Assembly (NCBI GenBank): GCA_012271225.1
Contig: JAAXGS010000109.1
Span: 1-13,324 of the forward strand
Direction of reading: 5' to 3'
Source of the DNA: Dehalococcoidia bacterium
GTDB lineage: Bacteria; Chloroflexota; Dehalococcoidia; UBA6926
Length of the DNA stretch: 13,324 nt
A program made the position numbers and the translations under genes. Below are positions 7,149 through 13,324 of this stretch, in pieces (position 1 is the stretch's first letter; every line of letters begins with the position of its first letter). The notes beneath the pieces were generated by a model. That model saw nothing but the letters and a program-made list of their open reading frames with translations, was not told the DNA's origin and ran no database searches.

Positions 7149-7586
7149 ATGCGGGTCTATACCATTGGTTTCACCAGGAAATCCGCGGAATCCTTTTTTG
7201 ATCTGCTGCGAATGTCCGGCGCAAAACGCGTCGTCGATATCCGACTGAACAATTCCTCCCAACTGGCCGGATTTGCCAAACGGGATGATCTGGCCTACTT
7301 CCTGCAACGGATCTGCGGCATGGGCTATGAACACCTGGCAGAACTGGCCCCAACGCAGGAACTGCTGGATGCCTACCGCGGCAAGAGGATGTCGTGGGAG
7401 GACTATGAGACGGAGTTTCTGGCGCTGATGAGCGCTCGGCATATAGAGCGGATGCCCATTAAGCGCCGCATCGCCAATGCGTGTCTGCTGTGCAGCGAGG
7501 AATCGCCGGACCGCTGCCACCGCCGCCTCGTCGCCGAATACCTGCGGGATCACTGGAGAGACGTCGACATCGTCCATCTGACCTGA
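7149..7586 (+). CDS. DUF488 family protein (second of two)
   Basis: A 145-residue, single-domain member of the same family as its upstream neighbour, but quite diverged: YTIGFTRKS (4-12) in place of the TIGHSN form, DIRLNNSSQLAGF (30-42) in place of DVRSxPxSR, and CSEESPDRCHRRL (115-127) at the core. C115, E117, C123, H124 and R125 are retained, so both paralogues should be active. The GFTRKSA...DIRLNNSSQLAGFxK pattern defines a distinct DUF488 subfamily, arguing for an old split and perhaps a two-subunit arrangement rather than a recent duplication. It starts 8 bp after the first DUF488 stop with only a weak ribosome site, consistent with translation dependent on the upstream gene. It appears to be the last gene of the run; no clear hairpin terminator follows. 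Confidence 0.88.
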   Translation: MRVYTIGFTRKSAESFFDLLRMSGAKRVVDIRLNNSSQLAGFAKRDDLAYFLQRICGMGYEHLAELAPTQELLDAYRGKRMSWEDYETEFLALMSARHIERMPIKRRIANACLLCSEESPDRCHRRLVAEYLRDHWRDVDIVHLT

Positions 7587-7913
7587 ACGGGGCTGTTGAC
7601 CGCCCGCGCCGCCCGCGCCGGCTGCGCATGGATGCGAGGACGCTCCATCGCCCATGCAGAAGTCGTTTCCCTTGCTAGAGATCGGGTGGATGGCTACACT
7701 ACGGAGCAGAGGTGGATGTCTGCTGCGGAATTGCGCGCCAAAGAGGGAACGTAGATGCGCGGGGTTGTGGCCGCTGCCCATGACCGACCAGGCAGAGGGC
7801 GGGCTGGTGGAGGTAACCGGCGCGCGAGGGATCTCTGGGCGCGTGGGATGCGGATGGAACGAACAGATTCCTGTCCCATGCACGGGGTTCGCAGAGGCTG
7901 TCCACAGCATCGC
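7587..7913. other. Non-coding gap between the DUF488 operon and tRNA-Ile
   Basis: These 327 bases hold no gene I can support. Near the left end (about 7599-7622) a 9-base unit CCGCCCGCG occurs twice in direct succession. Open frames here (for example 7755-7949 and 7654-7923) run into the tRNA, match no family I know and look like chance GC-rich frames. A promoter-like pair is listed separately. The region must also hold the tRNA-Ile promoter, which I could not locate with confidence. Confidence 0.5.
7672..7700 (+). promoter_or_regulatory. Candidate promoter upstream of tRNA-Ile
   Basis: TTGCTA (7672-7677) and TACACT (7695-7700) are spaced by 17 bases, the best sigma-70-like pair in the gap, though each matches consensus in only 4 of 6 positions. 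It would start transcription near 7707, about 200 bases before tRNA-Ile, either as a long precursor or for an unseen small transcript. Confidence 0.3.
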
Positions 7914-7990
7914 GGGGCATTAGCTCAGGTGGTTAGAGCGCAGTCCTGATAAGACTGAGGTCCCTGGTTCGAGTCCAGGATGCCCCACCA
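7914..7990 (+). tRNA. tRNA-Ile (GAT)
   Basis: A complete cloverleaf: acceptor stem GGGGCAT/ATGCCCC (7914-7920 with 7980-7986), D arm with AGCTCAGGTGGTTAGAGC, anticodon stem CAGTC/GACTG around loop CTGATAA with anticodon GAT at 7948-7950, T arm with GGTTCGAGTCC, discriminator A (7987) and encoded CCA (7988-7990). It stands alone here, not between 16S and 23S rRNA genes where tRNA-Ile(GAT) often sits. Everything to its right looks foreign or decayed, so its 3' end is a plausible island boundary. Confidence 0.97.
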
Positions 7991-7991
7991 A

Positions 7992-8582
7992 GACGCTACG
8001 GTAGATATTGTCATCTTTCCCCGGTTCGCTCTCTGCATAAATGGTTCCGCCGTGGCTTTCGACCATCTGCCGGGCGATAGTCAGACCTACCCTGACCCTT
8101 CGGCTGTTCTTCCCTCGGACGGGGACCCGCTCGGTACAGGTGGTCGAACACACGGGCAAATCTTCCGGCGAGATGTCCTCTCCGGTGTCGGTGACCTCGA
8201 CACGCTCATCGTCATTCTGCCGGTGTGCCGTTACTGTCACCGATCCCCCGCAGGCGTGTGCCGGATTGCGTTGTCGGTCAGGTTTGCCAACTCCTGACTG
8301 ATGCGCAAACGATCAACGCGTACATCGAGCACGTCACCGAGTACCTGCGTGGTTAGCCGCTCAGAAGCCGCTTCAGTTCAGGGTCAAAAGGACGAAACCA
8401 CGACTTCGACCAAATTGGATGCCGGCAGGGGTTCTAGCTCCAACTGTAGCTCTTGCGCTCTCCGAGTGGGCCAGCAGCCGCAGGAGTACCCTTCCCGCGT
8501 GGCGGACCAGCACAATGATGCGCCCTATGCTCTGCCACCGTCACAAGACTGTTGCCCGACGGGGCACCCAATCATTAGGCTC
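7992..8582 (-). pseudogene. Decayed sensor histidine kinase (catalytic half)
   Basis: Read on the minus strand from right to left, pieces of one histidine kinase appear in changing frames. From 8573 to about 8454: WQSIGRIIVLVRHAGR and LLRLLAHSES, like the second helix of the dimerisation domain. From 8455 to about 8250: LELEPLPASNLVE, then LGDVLDVRVDRL and NLTDNAIRHTPAG, the N box of the ATPase domain, interrupted by two TGA codons near 8379-8386. After a lost base in the C run at 8245-8249: GSVTVTAH and VTDTGEDISPEDLP (G1 box). Further shifts near 8110-8155 break VFDHLYRA, and then LTIARQMVESHGGTIYAESEPGK continues to about 8000. The order is right for a kinase, but the sensor part and phospho-acceptor histidine are missing. 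The remnant stops beside the tRNA-Ile 3' end. A non-functional relic of a two-component system, clearly identifiable. Confidence 0.85.
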
Positions 8583-8785
8583 GAACTAGAGCCATCTCCG
8601 AACGACAGTTGCGCGACGTCCTCAGCCGGACACCCTTTGCCGATTCAACGGAACTGGCGCTCATCCTTGGGGAGTCCCATGCCACGGTCCACCACCCCCT
8701 GGCGCTGGGTGACACCGTCTCGCTCACCGTGCAACAATGGCCGAGAGGGGCGACAGCGTCTGCGGATGCCGCAGCCTCACGGTAA
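8579..8785 (+). pseudogene. Remnant of a winged-helix-type regulator (replication-relaxation-like)
   Basis: An open stretch between TAG (8576) and TAA (8783-8785) without a usable start codon reads RAISERQLRDVLSRTPFADS (from 8588), then TELALILGESHATVHHPLALGD. The first half looks like the opening helices of a DNA-binding helix-turn-helix domain and resembles, from memory, replication-relaxation-type proteins of Chloroflexota (LSERQLR...LxRTPFxDxxELAxILGEPHATVHRAL). After HATVH the similarity fades, suggesting a frameshift or deletion. It abuts the histidine kinase relic head to head, as if two gene ends had been joined by a deletion. The assignment is tentative; it is not a functional gene. 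Confidence 0.42.
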
Positions 8786-8815
8786 CGATTCAGCCTAGAG
8801 AGAGTAAGCGTTTCC

Positions 8816-11800
8816 ATGCCGCGTATCTTCGACAACCTTGCGCCTGACTCAAGCCTCTTGCCTGCGTTGCAGGAGGGACTTGGTCTCTCGTCTCGTGCCG
8901 ACTTCTGCGTCGGCTACTTCAATCTGCGCGGGTGGAGTGGGCTTGCGCCGTACGTGGACGCCTGGAGCGCCGCTGACGGACCCTGCCGCGTCCTCATAGG
9001 AATGCAGCGACTGCCGCACGACGACCTCCGAGAGGCCGTGAGCCTCGTCGATAGGCCCTCGAGCATGGACAACCAGACGGCGCATCGGCTCAGACTGCAG
9101 TTGGCGAAACAACTGCGTCAGCAACTCACCATGGGCGCGCCAACCAACAACGACGAGCAAACTCTGCGTCGACTGGCGGCCCAGCTTCGCGCCAAGAGGG
9201 TCGTGGTCAAGCTCTTTCTCCGCCACCCTCTGCACGCAAAGCTCTACCTTCTGTACCGCGATGATCCAATCAACCCCATCGTAGGCTACCTGGGAAGCAG
9301 CAACCTGACCTTTGCGGGCCTCGGGGGGCAGGGTGAGTTGAACGTGGATGTACTGGACCAGGACGCCACGGTGAAACTCAAGCAATGGTTCGAGGATAGG
9401 TGGAACGACAGGTTCTGCGTTGACATCTCAGACGAACTGCTTCGAATCATTGAAGATAGCTGGGCACGGGAAGCACTTGTACCTCCCTATCATGTTTACC
9501 TCAAGATGGCCTACCATCTCTCCCACGAAGCTCGCGCCGGTCTCGCCGAGTTCCGGATTCCCAAGGTGTTCGGCGACCAGCTGTTCGACTTCCAGGCCGC
9601 CGCGGTCAAGATAGCGGCCCATCACCTGAACAAGCGCAACGGCGTACTCATCGGGGATGTGGTGGGACTTGGCAAGACACTCATGGCCACCGCCGTCGCT
9701 CGCATCTTCGAGGACGACTATGGGTTGGAGACGCTCATCACCTGCCCTAAAAATCTCGTCCCCATGTGGGAGGGCTACGTGCACCAATACCAGCTGCGGG
9801 CCAAGGTGCTGTCCCTGAGTATGGTAATCCGCGAGTTGCCGAATCTGCCCCGTTACCGACTTGTCGTCATCGACGAGAGCCACAATCTTCGCAATCGGGA
9901 GGCCAGCCGCTACCGAGCCATCCAGGAGTACGTCCGAGCCAACGAGAGCAAGTGCATCCTCCTGTCTGCCACGCCGTACAACAAAACGTATCTGGACCTG
10001 TCCAGCCAACTGCGCATTTTCGTGGAGGACGACCAGGATCTGGGCATCCGCCCTGAACGGCTCCTGAGAGAATTGGGCGAGGTCGAGTTCAGCAGGCTCC
10101 ACCAGGCCTCGCCACGCACCCTGGCAGCCTTTGATTTCAGTGAGCACGCCGACGATTGGCGCGATCTGATGCGCCTCTACCTGGTGCGCCGCACCCGCGG
10201 CTTCATTCAGGACAACTACGCGGAGACGGACCCGGCAACCGGCAGAAAGTTCCTCACCTATGAGGATGGAACCAGATCCTTCTTCCCTGCCCGTGTGCCA
10301 AAGACGGTCAAGTTCGTCATCGACGATTCCAATCCCGATGACCAGTACGCCAAGCTGTACTCAGCTGAGGTGGTCGACATAGTGAAGAACCTTCACCTGC
10401 CCAGGTACGGCCTTGGCAACTACGTGGCGGGTAATCCGGAAATGCCTCCAAGTAAGGAAGAGGAGCAGCAGATCGCCAATCTTTCCCGGGCTGGGAAGCG
10501 TCTCATCGGGTTCTCCCGCACCAACCTGTTCAAACGCCTGGAGAGCAGCGGCGCAGCCTTCCTGCAATCCGTGGAGCGGCACGTGCTCCGCAACTACGTT
10601 TTCCTCCATGCCATCAAGAACGGCCTGCCTTTGCCTGTTGGCACGCAGGACGCAGAAATGCTCGATTCCCGCTTCACCGACGCAGACGCCGACCAGGCGA
10701 AGGGCGCCCGCTTCGACTCTGATGACGACGATCAGGATGAAGCGATCGAGAAGACAGGCGACGCCCGGACCGCATCCGACTTCGAGGCACGAGCAGCGCA
10801 GATATACGCCCAGTACGAAGGGCGTTACAAGGAACGCTTCGGGTGGCTGCGTTCTGAGCTATTCCGCGATTCCCTGGAGAGTGAGCTTCAATCAGACACC
10901 AACGCACTTCTGCACGTACTCCAGACCTATGGGAACTGGAACCCTGCCAAAGACACCAAGCTCGACGCGCTCAACTCACTGCTGACGGAGACCTTTCCGG
11001 ACCAGAAGGTGCTGGTGTTTTCCCAGTTCGCCGACACGGTTGACTACCTGGAGGCGCAACTCAAAAGGAAAAGGATGACGGACATGGCGGGTGTCACCGG
11101 CAACTCCGCCGATCCTACCGGGTTGGCAAGGCGATTCAGTCCGAACAGCAACCAACGGTCAGGGCAGGTCAAGCCGGAGCGGGAGTTGCGCGTCCTGGTC
11201 GCCACCGACGTGCTAAGCGAGGGACAGAATCTCCAGGACTCCCATATCGTCGTCAATTACGATCTGCCCTGGGCCATCATCCGTCTCATCCAACGCGCAG
11301 GCCGCGTCGACCGCATCGGGCAGAAGGCGGAAGAGATACTCTGTCACTCCTTCCTGCCCGCCGATGGCGTCGAGCGGATCATCGACCTCCGCGGCCGCGT
11401 CCAAGAGCGGCTCAGGCAGAACGCTGAGGTCGTCGGCGCGGACGAGGCCTTTTTTGAGGACGAAGACGACGACCAAACCATCATCAACCTGTATCACGAG
11501 AGGGCCGGCATTCTGGACGGAGACCCGGAGGGCGACGTGGACCTGGCGTCCCATGCCTATCAGATATGGAAGAACGCCATCGGCTCGGACCCGTCGCTGG
11601 AGAAGGCCGTGACCAGCTTGCCGGACGTCGTTTTCTCCTCGCGAAAGCACACGCCTAGCGCCCAACGGCCCGAAGGCGTGCTGACGTTCATGCGCACCGC
11701 CGACGGCAACGATGCCCTGGCCTACGTAGACAGCGAGGGCCATAGTATTACTGAGTCACAGCTTGAAATCCTGTCCGCCGCCGAGTGCAGGCCAGAGACT

Positions 11801-12214
11801 CCGGCGCAACCGCACCATGAGAGCCACCATGAGCTTGTTGCTGAGGGGGTCAGGCACATCGCCCGGGAGGAGAAACGAGTCGGTGGGCAACTGGGACGGC
11901 CGTCCGCTGCCCGCTTCCGCACCTACACTCGCCTCAAGGCCTACGCTGACGCCATCAAGGGGCAGTTGTTCGATGTGGACGCTCTCCACAAGGCCATCGA
12001 CGATATCTTTCGTTATCCTCTGCGCGGGTCAGCAATGGACACCCTGAACCGGCAACTCCGCAGCGGGGTCTCCGATGACCAATTGGCCGAAATCGTCATG
12101 TCACTGCGTGAGGAGGACAAGCTCTGCCTGACGGAAGACGGAGCTGCCGAAGCCCAGGAGCCTCAGATCATCTGCTCCCTGGGGTTGTTTGCCGAGACCC
12201 CGACGGACTCTTGA
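8816..12214 (+). CDS. PLD-like domain fused to SNF2-type DNA helicase, defence-associated
   Basis: An 1132-residue cytoplasmic protein. Residues 1-200 form a phospholipase-D-like domain: HAKLYLL with H140 and K142 (HxK) and GYLGSSNLTFAG with S162/N163. Only one such motif is seen, so a dimer would be needed for nuclease-type chemistry. Residues about 245-400 are the first helicase lobe: FDFQAAAV Q-motif-like region, Walker A GDVVGLGKT (280-288, K287), DESH box (353-356), SAT (384-386). The second lobe (about 710-850) has KVLVFSQF (731-738), LVATDVLSEGQNLQ (794-807) and arginine-finger motif QRAGRVDRIGQ (826-836), all intact. Between them is a helical insert with an acidic patch (634-642); the C-terminal 250 residues include a His-rich HHESHHE (1000-1006). 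Helicases of this build occur with DNA methyltransferases in anti-phage clusters. Start: ATG at 8816 behind a weak AGAGAGAG. The methyltransferase-like gene follows 55 bp later. Confidence 0.87.
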   Translation: MPRIFDNLAPDSSLLPALQEGLGLSSRADFCVGYFNLRGWSGLAPYVDAWSAADGPCRVLIGMQRLPHDDLREAVSLVDRPSSMDNQTAHRLRLQLAKQLRQQLTMGAPTNNDEQTLRRLAAQLRAKRVVVKLFLRHPLHAKLYLLYRDDPINPIVGYLGSSNLTFAGLGGQGELNVDVLDQDATVKLKQWFEDRWNDRFCVDISDELLRIIEDSWAREALVPPYHVYLKMAYHLSHEARAGLAEFRIPKVFGDQLFDFQAAAVKIAAHHLNKRNGVLIGDVVGLGKTLMATAVARIFEDDYGLETLITCPKNLVPMWEGYVHQYQLRAKVLSLSMVIRELPNLPRYRLVVIDESHNLRNREASRYRAIQEYVRANESKCILLSATPYNKTYLDLSSQLRIFVEDDQDLGIRPERLLRELGEVEFSRLHQASPRTLAAFDFSEHADDWRDLMRLYLVRRTRGFIQDNYAETDPATGRKFLTYEDGTRSFFPARVPKTVKFVIDDSNPDDQYAKLYSAEVVDIVKNLHLPRYGLGNYVAGNPEMPPSKEEEQQIANLSRAGKRLIGFSRTNLFKRLESSGAAFLQSVERHVLRNYVFLHAIKNGLPLPVGTQDAEMLDSRFTDADADQAKGARFDSDDDDQDEAIEKTGDARTASDFEARAAQIYAQYEGRYKERFGWLRSELFRDSLESELQSDTNALLHVLQTYGNWNPAKDTKLDALNSLLTETFPDQKVLVFSQFADTVDYLEAQLKRKRMTDMAGVTGNSADPTGLARRFSPNSNQRSGQVKPERELRVLVATDVLSEGQNLQDSHIVVNYDLPWAIIRLIQRAGRVDRIGQKAEEILCHSFLPADGVERIIDLRGRVQERLRQNAEVVGADEAFFEDEDDDQTIINLYHERAGILDGDPEGDVDLASHAYQIWKNAIGSDPSLEKAVTSLPDVVFSSRKHTPSAQRPEGVLTFMRTADGNDALAYVDSEGHSITESQLEILSAAECRPETPAQPHHESHHELVAEGVRHIAREEKRVGGQLGRPSAARFRTYTRLKAYADAIKGQLFDVDALHKAIDDIFRYPLRGSAMDTLNRQLRSGVSDDQLAEIVMSLREEDKLCLTEDGAAEAQEPQIICSLGLFAETPTDS

Positions 12215-12244
12215 ACTATTCACCTTACCGTAGTAGCATTATCG

Positions 12245-12269
12245 TCAAGAATGATGTCATCTTGATCAA
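12245..12269. promoter_or_regulatory. Operator-like inverted repeats before the methyltransferase gene
   Basis: TCAAGA (12245-12250) and TCTTGA (12260-12265) are exact inverted copies; inside them TGA (12252-12254) pairs with TCA (12257-12259). Overlapping this is the perfect palindrome TTGATCAA (12262-12269), ending one base before the ATG at 12270. It could be a repressor or controller-protein site, or an RNA hairpin masking the start. No ribosome site is visible in the 55-bp gap. Confidence 0.4.
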
Positions 12270-13324
12270 ATGATGCCAGACTCCACTGAAGGGCTTCGGC
12301 CTTACCTGCAGAGCTTTGACTTCCCAGGTCTCTTTGTGGAGGGACTGGGTTGGGACCATTTCCAGGGCGAACCAGTAGTCATCTCCGTGGACGGCTACGA
12401 GTACGCGCTCAAGCGCGTAGCAGAGAAGGCGGGGTTCGCCGTTTTTGAATGCGCCCCTGGGACCGACGGCGCTATTCCCGCGTATCCGGTCCGGCGCAGG
12501 ATCGAGGCTCAAGTCACCAAGAGCGCCTACGAGCACCTCATCGTCTTTGTGGACGCCGACCAAACCATCCAAATATGGCAGTGGGTCAAGCGCGAGGTTG
12601 GCAATCCGGCCACTTGCCGTGAGCATCGCTTCAATGCCAGTCAAACGGGGCAGCCGCTACTACAGCGCCTCAACAGCTTCCTGTTTACACTGGAGGATGA
12701 GGCTAGGGGCATCGGCATTGGCGACGTTACGGCAAGTGTCGCTAAAGGATTCGATGTCGAGAAGGTTACCAAGCGCTTCTACGAACGATTCAAAAAGGAA
12801 CTGGACGACTTTAGCAAGTTCATTGGGGGCATCACGGACGAAGGCGAGCGGGACTGGTACGCCTCCCTGATGCTCAACCGCATGATGTTCGTCTATTTCG
12901 TCCAGAAGCAGGGCTTCCTGGACGGAGACCTGGACTACCTGCGCAACCGCCTGACGATGGTGCAGCAGCAGCATGGCGATGGGAAGTTCCAGCAGTTCTA
13001 CCGCGTCTTCCTCTTGCGGCTGTTCCACGAGGGATTGGGACAGCCTGCAACCCAACGCGCGCCGGAGCTGGCCGCCCTGTTGGGCACAGTGCCCTTCCTC
13101 AACGGCGGCCTCTTCGATGTTCATGACCTTGAGCGGGATAACCCGGATATTTCCATTCCCGACGCGGCTTTCGAACAGGTCTTTAACTTCTTCGATGGCT
13201 ATCGCTGGCATCTGGATGAGCGGCCCTACCGGGAGGATAACGAGATCAACCCGGACGTGCTCGGCTACATCTTCGAGAAGTATGTCAACCAGAAACAGAT
13301 GGGCGCCTACTACACCAAGGAGGA
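12270..13324 (+). CDS. Large type IIG/Eco57I-like DNA methyltransferase (possible restriction enzyme), N-terminal part
   Basis: The first 351 codons are open to the window end; the gene is truncated by the window, not by mutation. It probably encodes a class I SAM-dependent DNA methyltransferase of more than 1000 residues. Visible: a mixed N-terminal region (about 1-115) with SVDGYEYALKRVAEKAGFAVFEC and YEHLIVFVDADQTIQIWQW, resembling a degenerate nuclease-like or recognition fold; a helical region (about 150-310) with FYERFKKELDDF, WYASLMLNRMMFVYFVQKQGFL and VPFLNGGLFD; and INPDVLGYIFEKYVNQKQMGAYYTKE at the edge. The last segment normally leads directly into the methylase domain, whose SAM (FxGxG-like) and NPPY motifs lie outside, so activity cannot be confirmed. 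An in-frame stop at 12252-12254 leaves only ATG at 12270 or 12273 as starts. It forms a pair with the helicase upstream and should be its modification or targeting partner. Confidence 0.82.
   Translation, partial: MMPDSTEGLRPYLQSFDFPGLFVEGLGWDHFQGEPVVISVDGYEYALKRVAEKAGFAVFECAPGTDGAIPAYPVRRRIEAQVTKSAYEHLIVFVDADQTIQIWQWVKREVGNPATCREHRFNASQTGQPLLQRLNSFLFTLEDEARGIGIGDVTASVAKGFDVEKVTKRFYERFKKELDDFSKFIGGITDEGERDWYASLMLNRMMFVYFVQKQGFLDGDLDYLRNRLTMVQQQHGDGKFQQFYRVFLLRLFHEGLGQPATQRAPELAALLGTVPFLNGGLFDVHDLERDNPDISIPDAAFEQVFNFFDGYRWHLDERPYREDNEINPDVLGYIFEKYVNQKQMGAYYTKE

Noticed and set aside
7098..7910. A 270-codon minus-strand open frame over the second DUF488 gene and the gap to its right.
   Set aside because: It lies antisense to a well-supported DUF488 gene, matches no family I recognise, and is explained by GC-rich codon structure on the other strand.
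7755..7949. A 64-codon plus-strand frame with a GAGGGAA-like site before its ATG.
   Set aside because: It runs into tRNA-Ile, is rich in Arg/Gly/Ala as expected by chance, and resembles nothing known to me.
7920..8000. The minus-strand kinase frame continues through tRNA-Ile as ...GHPGLEPGTSVLSGLRSN.
   Set aside because: This is the familiar false peptide from reading a tRNA gene backwards; the kinase homology ends near 8000.
8301..8798. A 165-codon plus-strand open frame starting MRKRSTRTS.
   Set aside because: It crosses both relics in a frame used by neither, is Ser/Arg-rich without family character, and has no ribosome site.
9428..10147. A 239-codon minus-strand frame inside the helicase gene.
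   Set aside because: Antisense to the intact helicase lobe with Walker A, DESH and SAT motifs; no independent support.
1..13324. CRISPR arrays, insertion sequences with terminal repeats, or an integrase.
   Set aside because: No regularly spaced repeats, transposase or integrase motifs were seen in any frame; the island claim rests on the tRNA edge and the debris only.

Overview
The window is 13,324 bases of GC-rich bacterial DNA. Both tRNA genes carry an encoded CCA end. Codon use, the style of the transporters and an apparently leaderless gene suggest a Chloroflexota-type bacterium (Dehalococcoidia/SAR202-like), but this rests on sequence feel and no marker gene settles it. Two halves differ in character: 1-7990 looks like stable chromosome with one accessory cassette, and 7991 to the end looks like a defence island with gene debris at its edge.

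Left half. On the minus strand lie the 5' part of an S-adenosylmethionine decarboxylase gene (speD, cut by the window start, ending within its ESHIS self-cleavage site) and an MFS transporter gene. Divergent from the latter is an eight-helix membrane protein with an acidic/proline linker and an arginine-rich tail, followed by a second MFS transporter of the monocarboxylate/oxalate-formate type. A minus-strand tRNA-His(GTG) separates these from a plus-strand run: mazG (tandem-domain NTP pyrophosphohydrolase), a dual-OB protein (DuOB family) and two different DUF488 proteins. Spacing of 15 bp, a 4-bp ATGA overlap and 8 bp suggests co-transcription. The DuOB-DUF488-DUF488 cassette is a compact, poorly understood module with a likely nucleic-acid-related job.

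Boundary. tRNA-Ile(GAT) at 7914-7990 is intact. Directly behind its CCA end, on the minus strand, is a badly decayed sensor histidine kinase remnant (frameshifts and in-frame stops). It abuts a short plus-strand remnant resembling a winged-helix regulator. This is what repeated insertion and deletion at a tRNA-adjacent hotspot would leave.

Right half. A 1132-residue protein fuses an N-terminal phospholipase-D-like domain to a complete SNF2-type helicase. Fifty-five bases downstream, after an operator-like inverted repeat, begins a large protein (351 codons visible) that breaks off at the GAYYTKE motif typical of the entry to the methyltransferase domain in type IIG/Eco57I-like enzymes. The pair reads as the start of a methyltransferase-helicase anti-phage system, perhaps related to DISARM or BREX-like clusters but not clearly either; the rest lies beyond the window.
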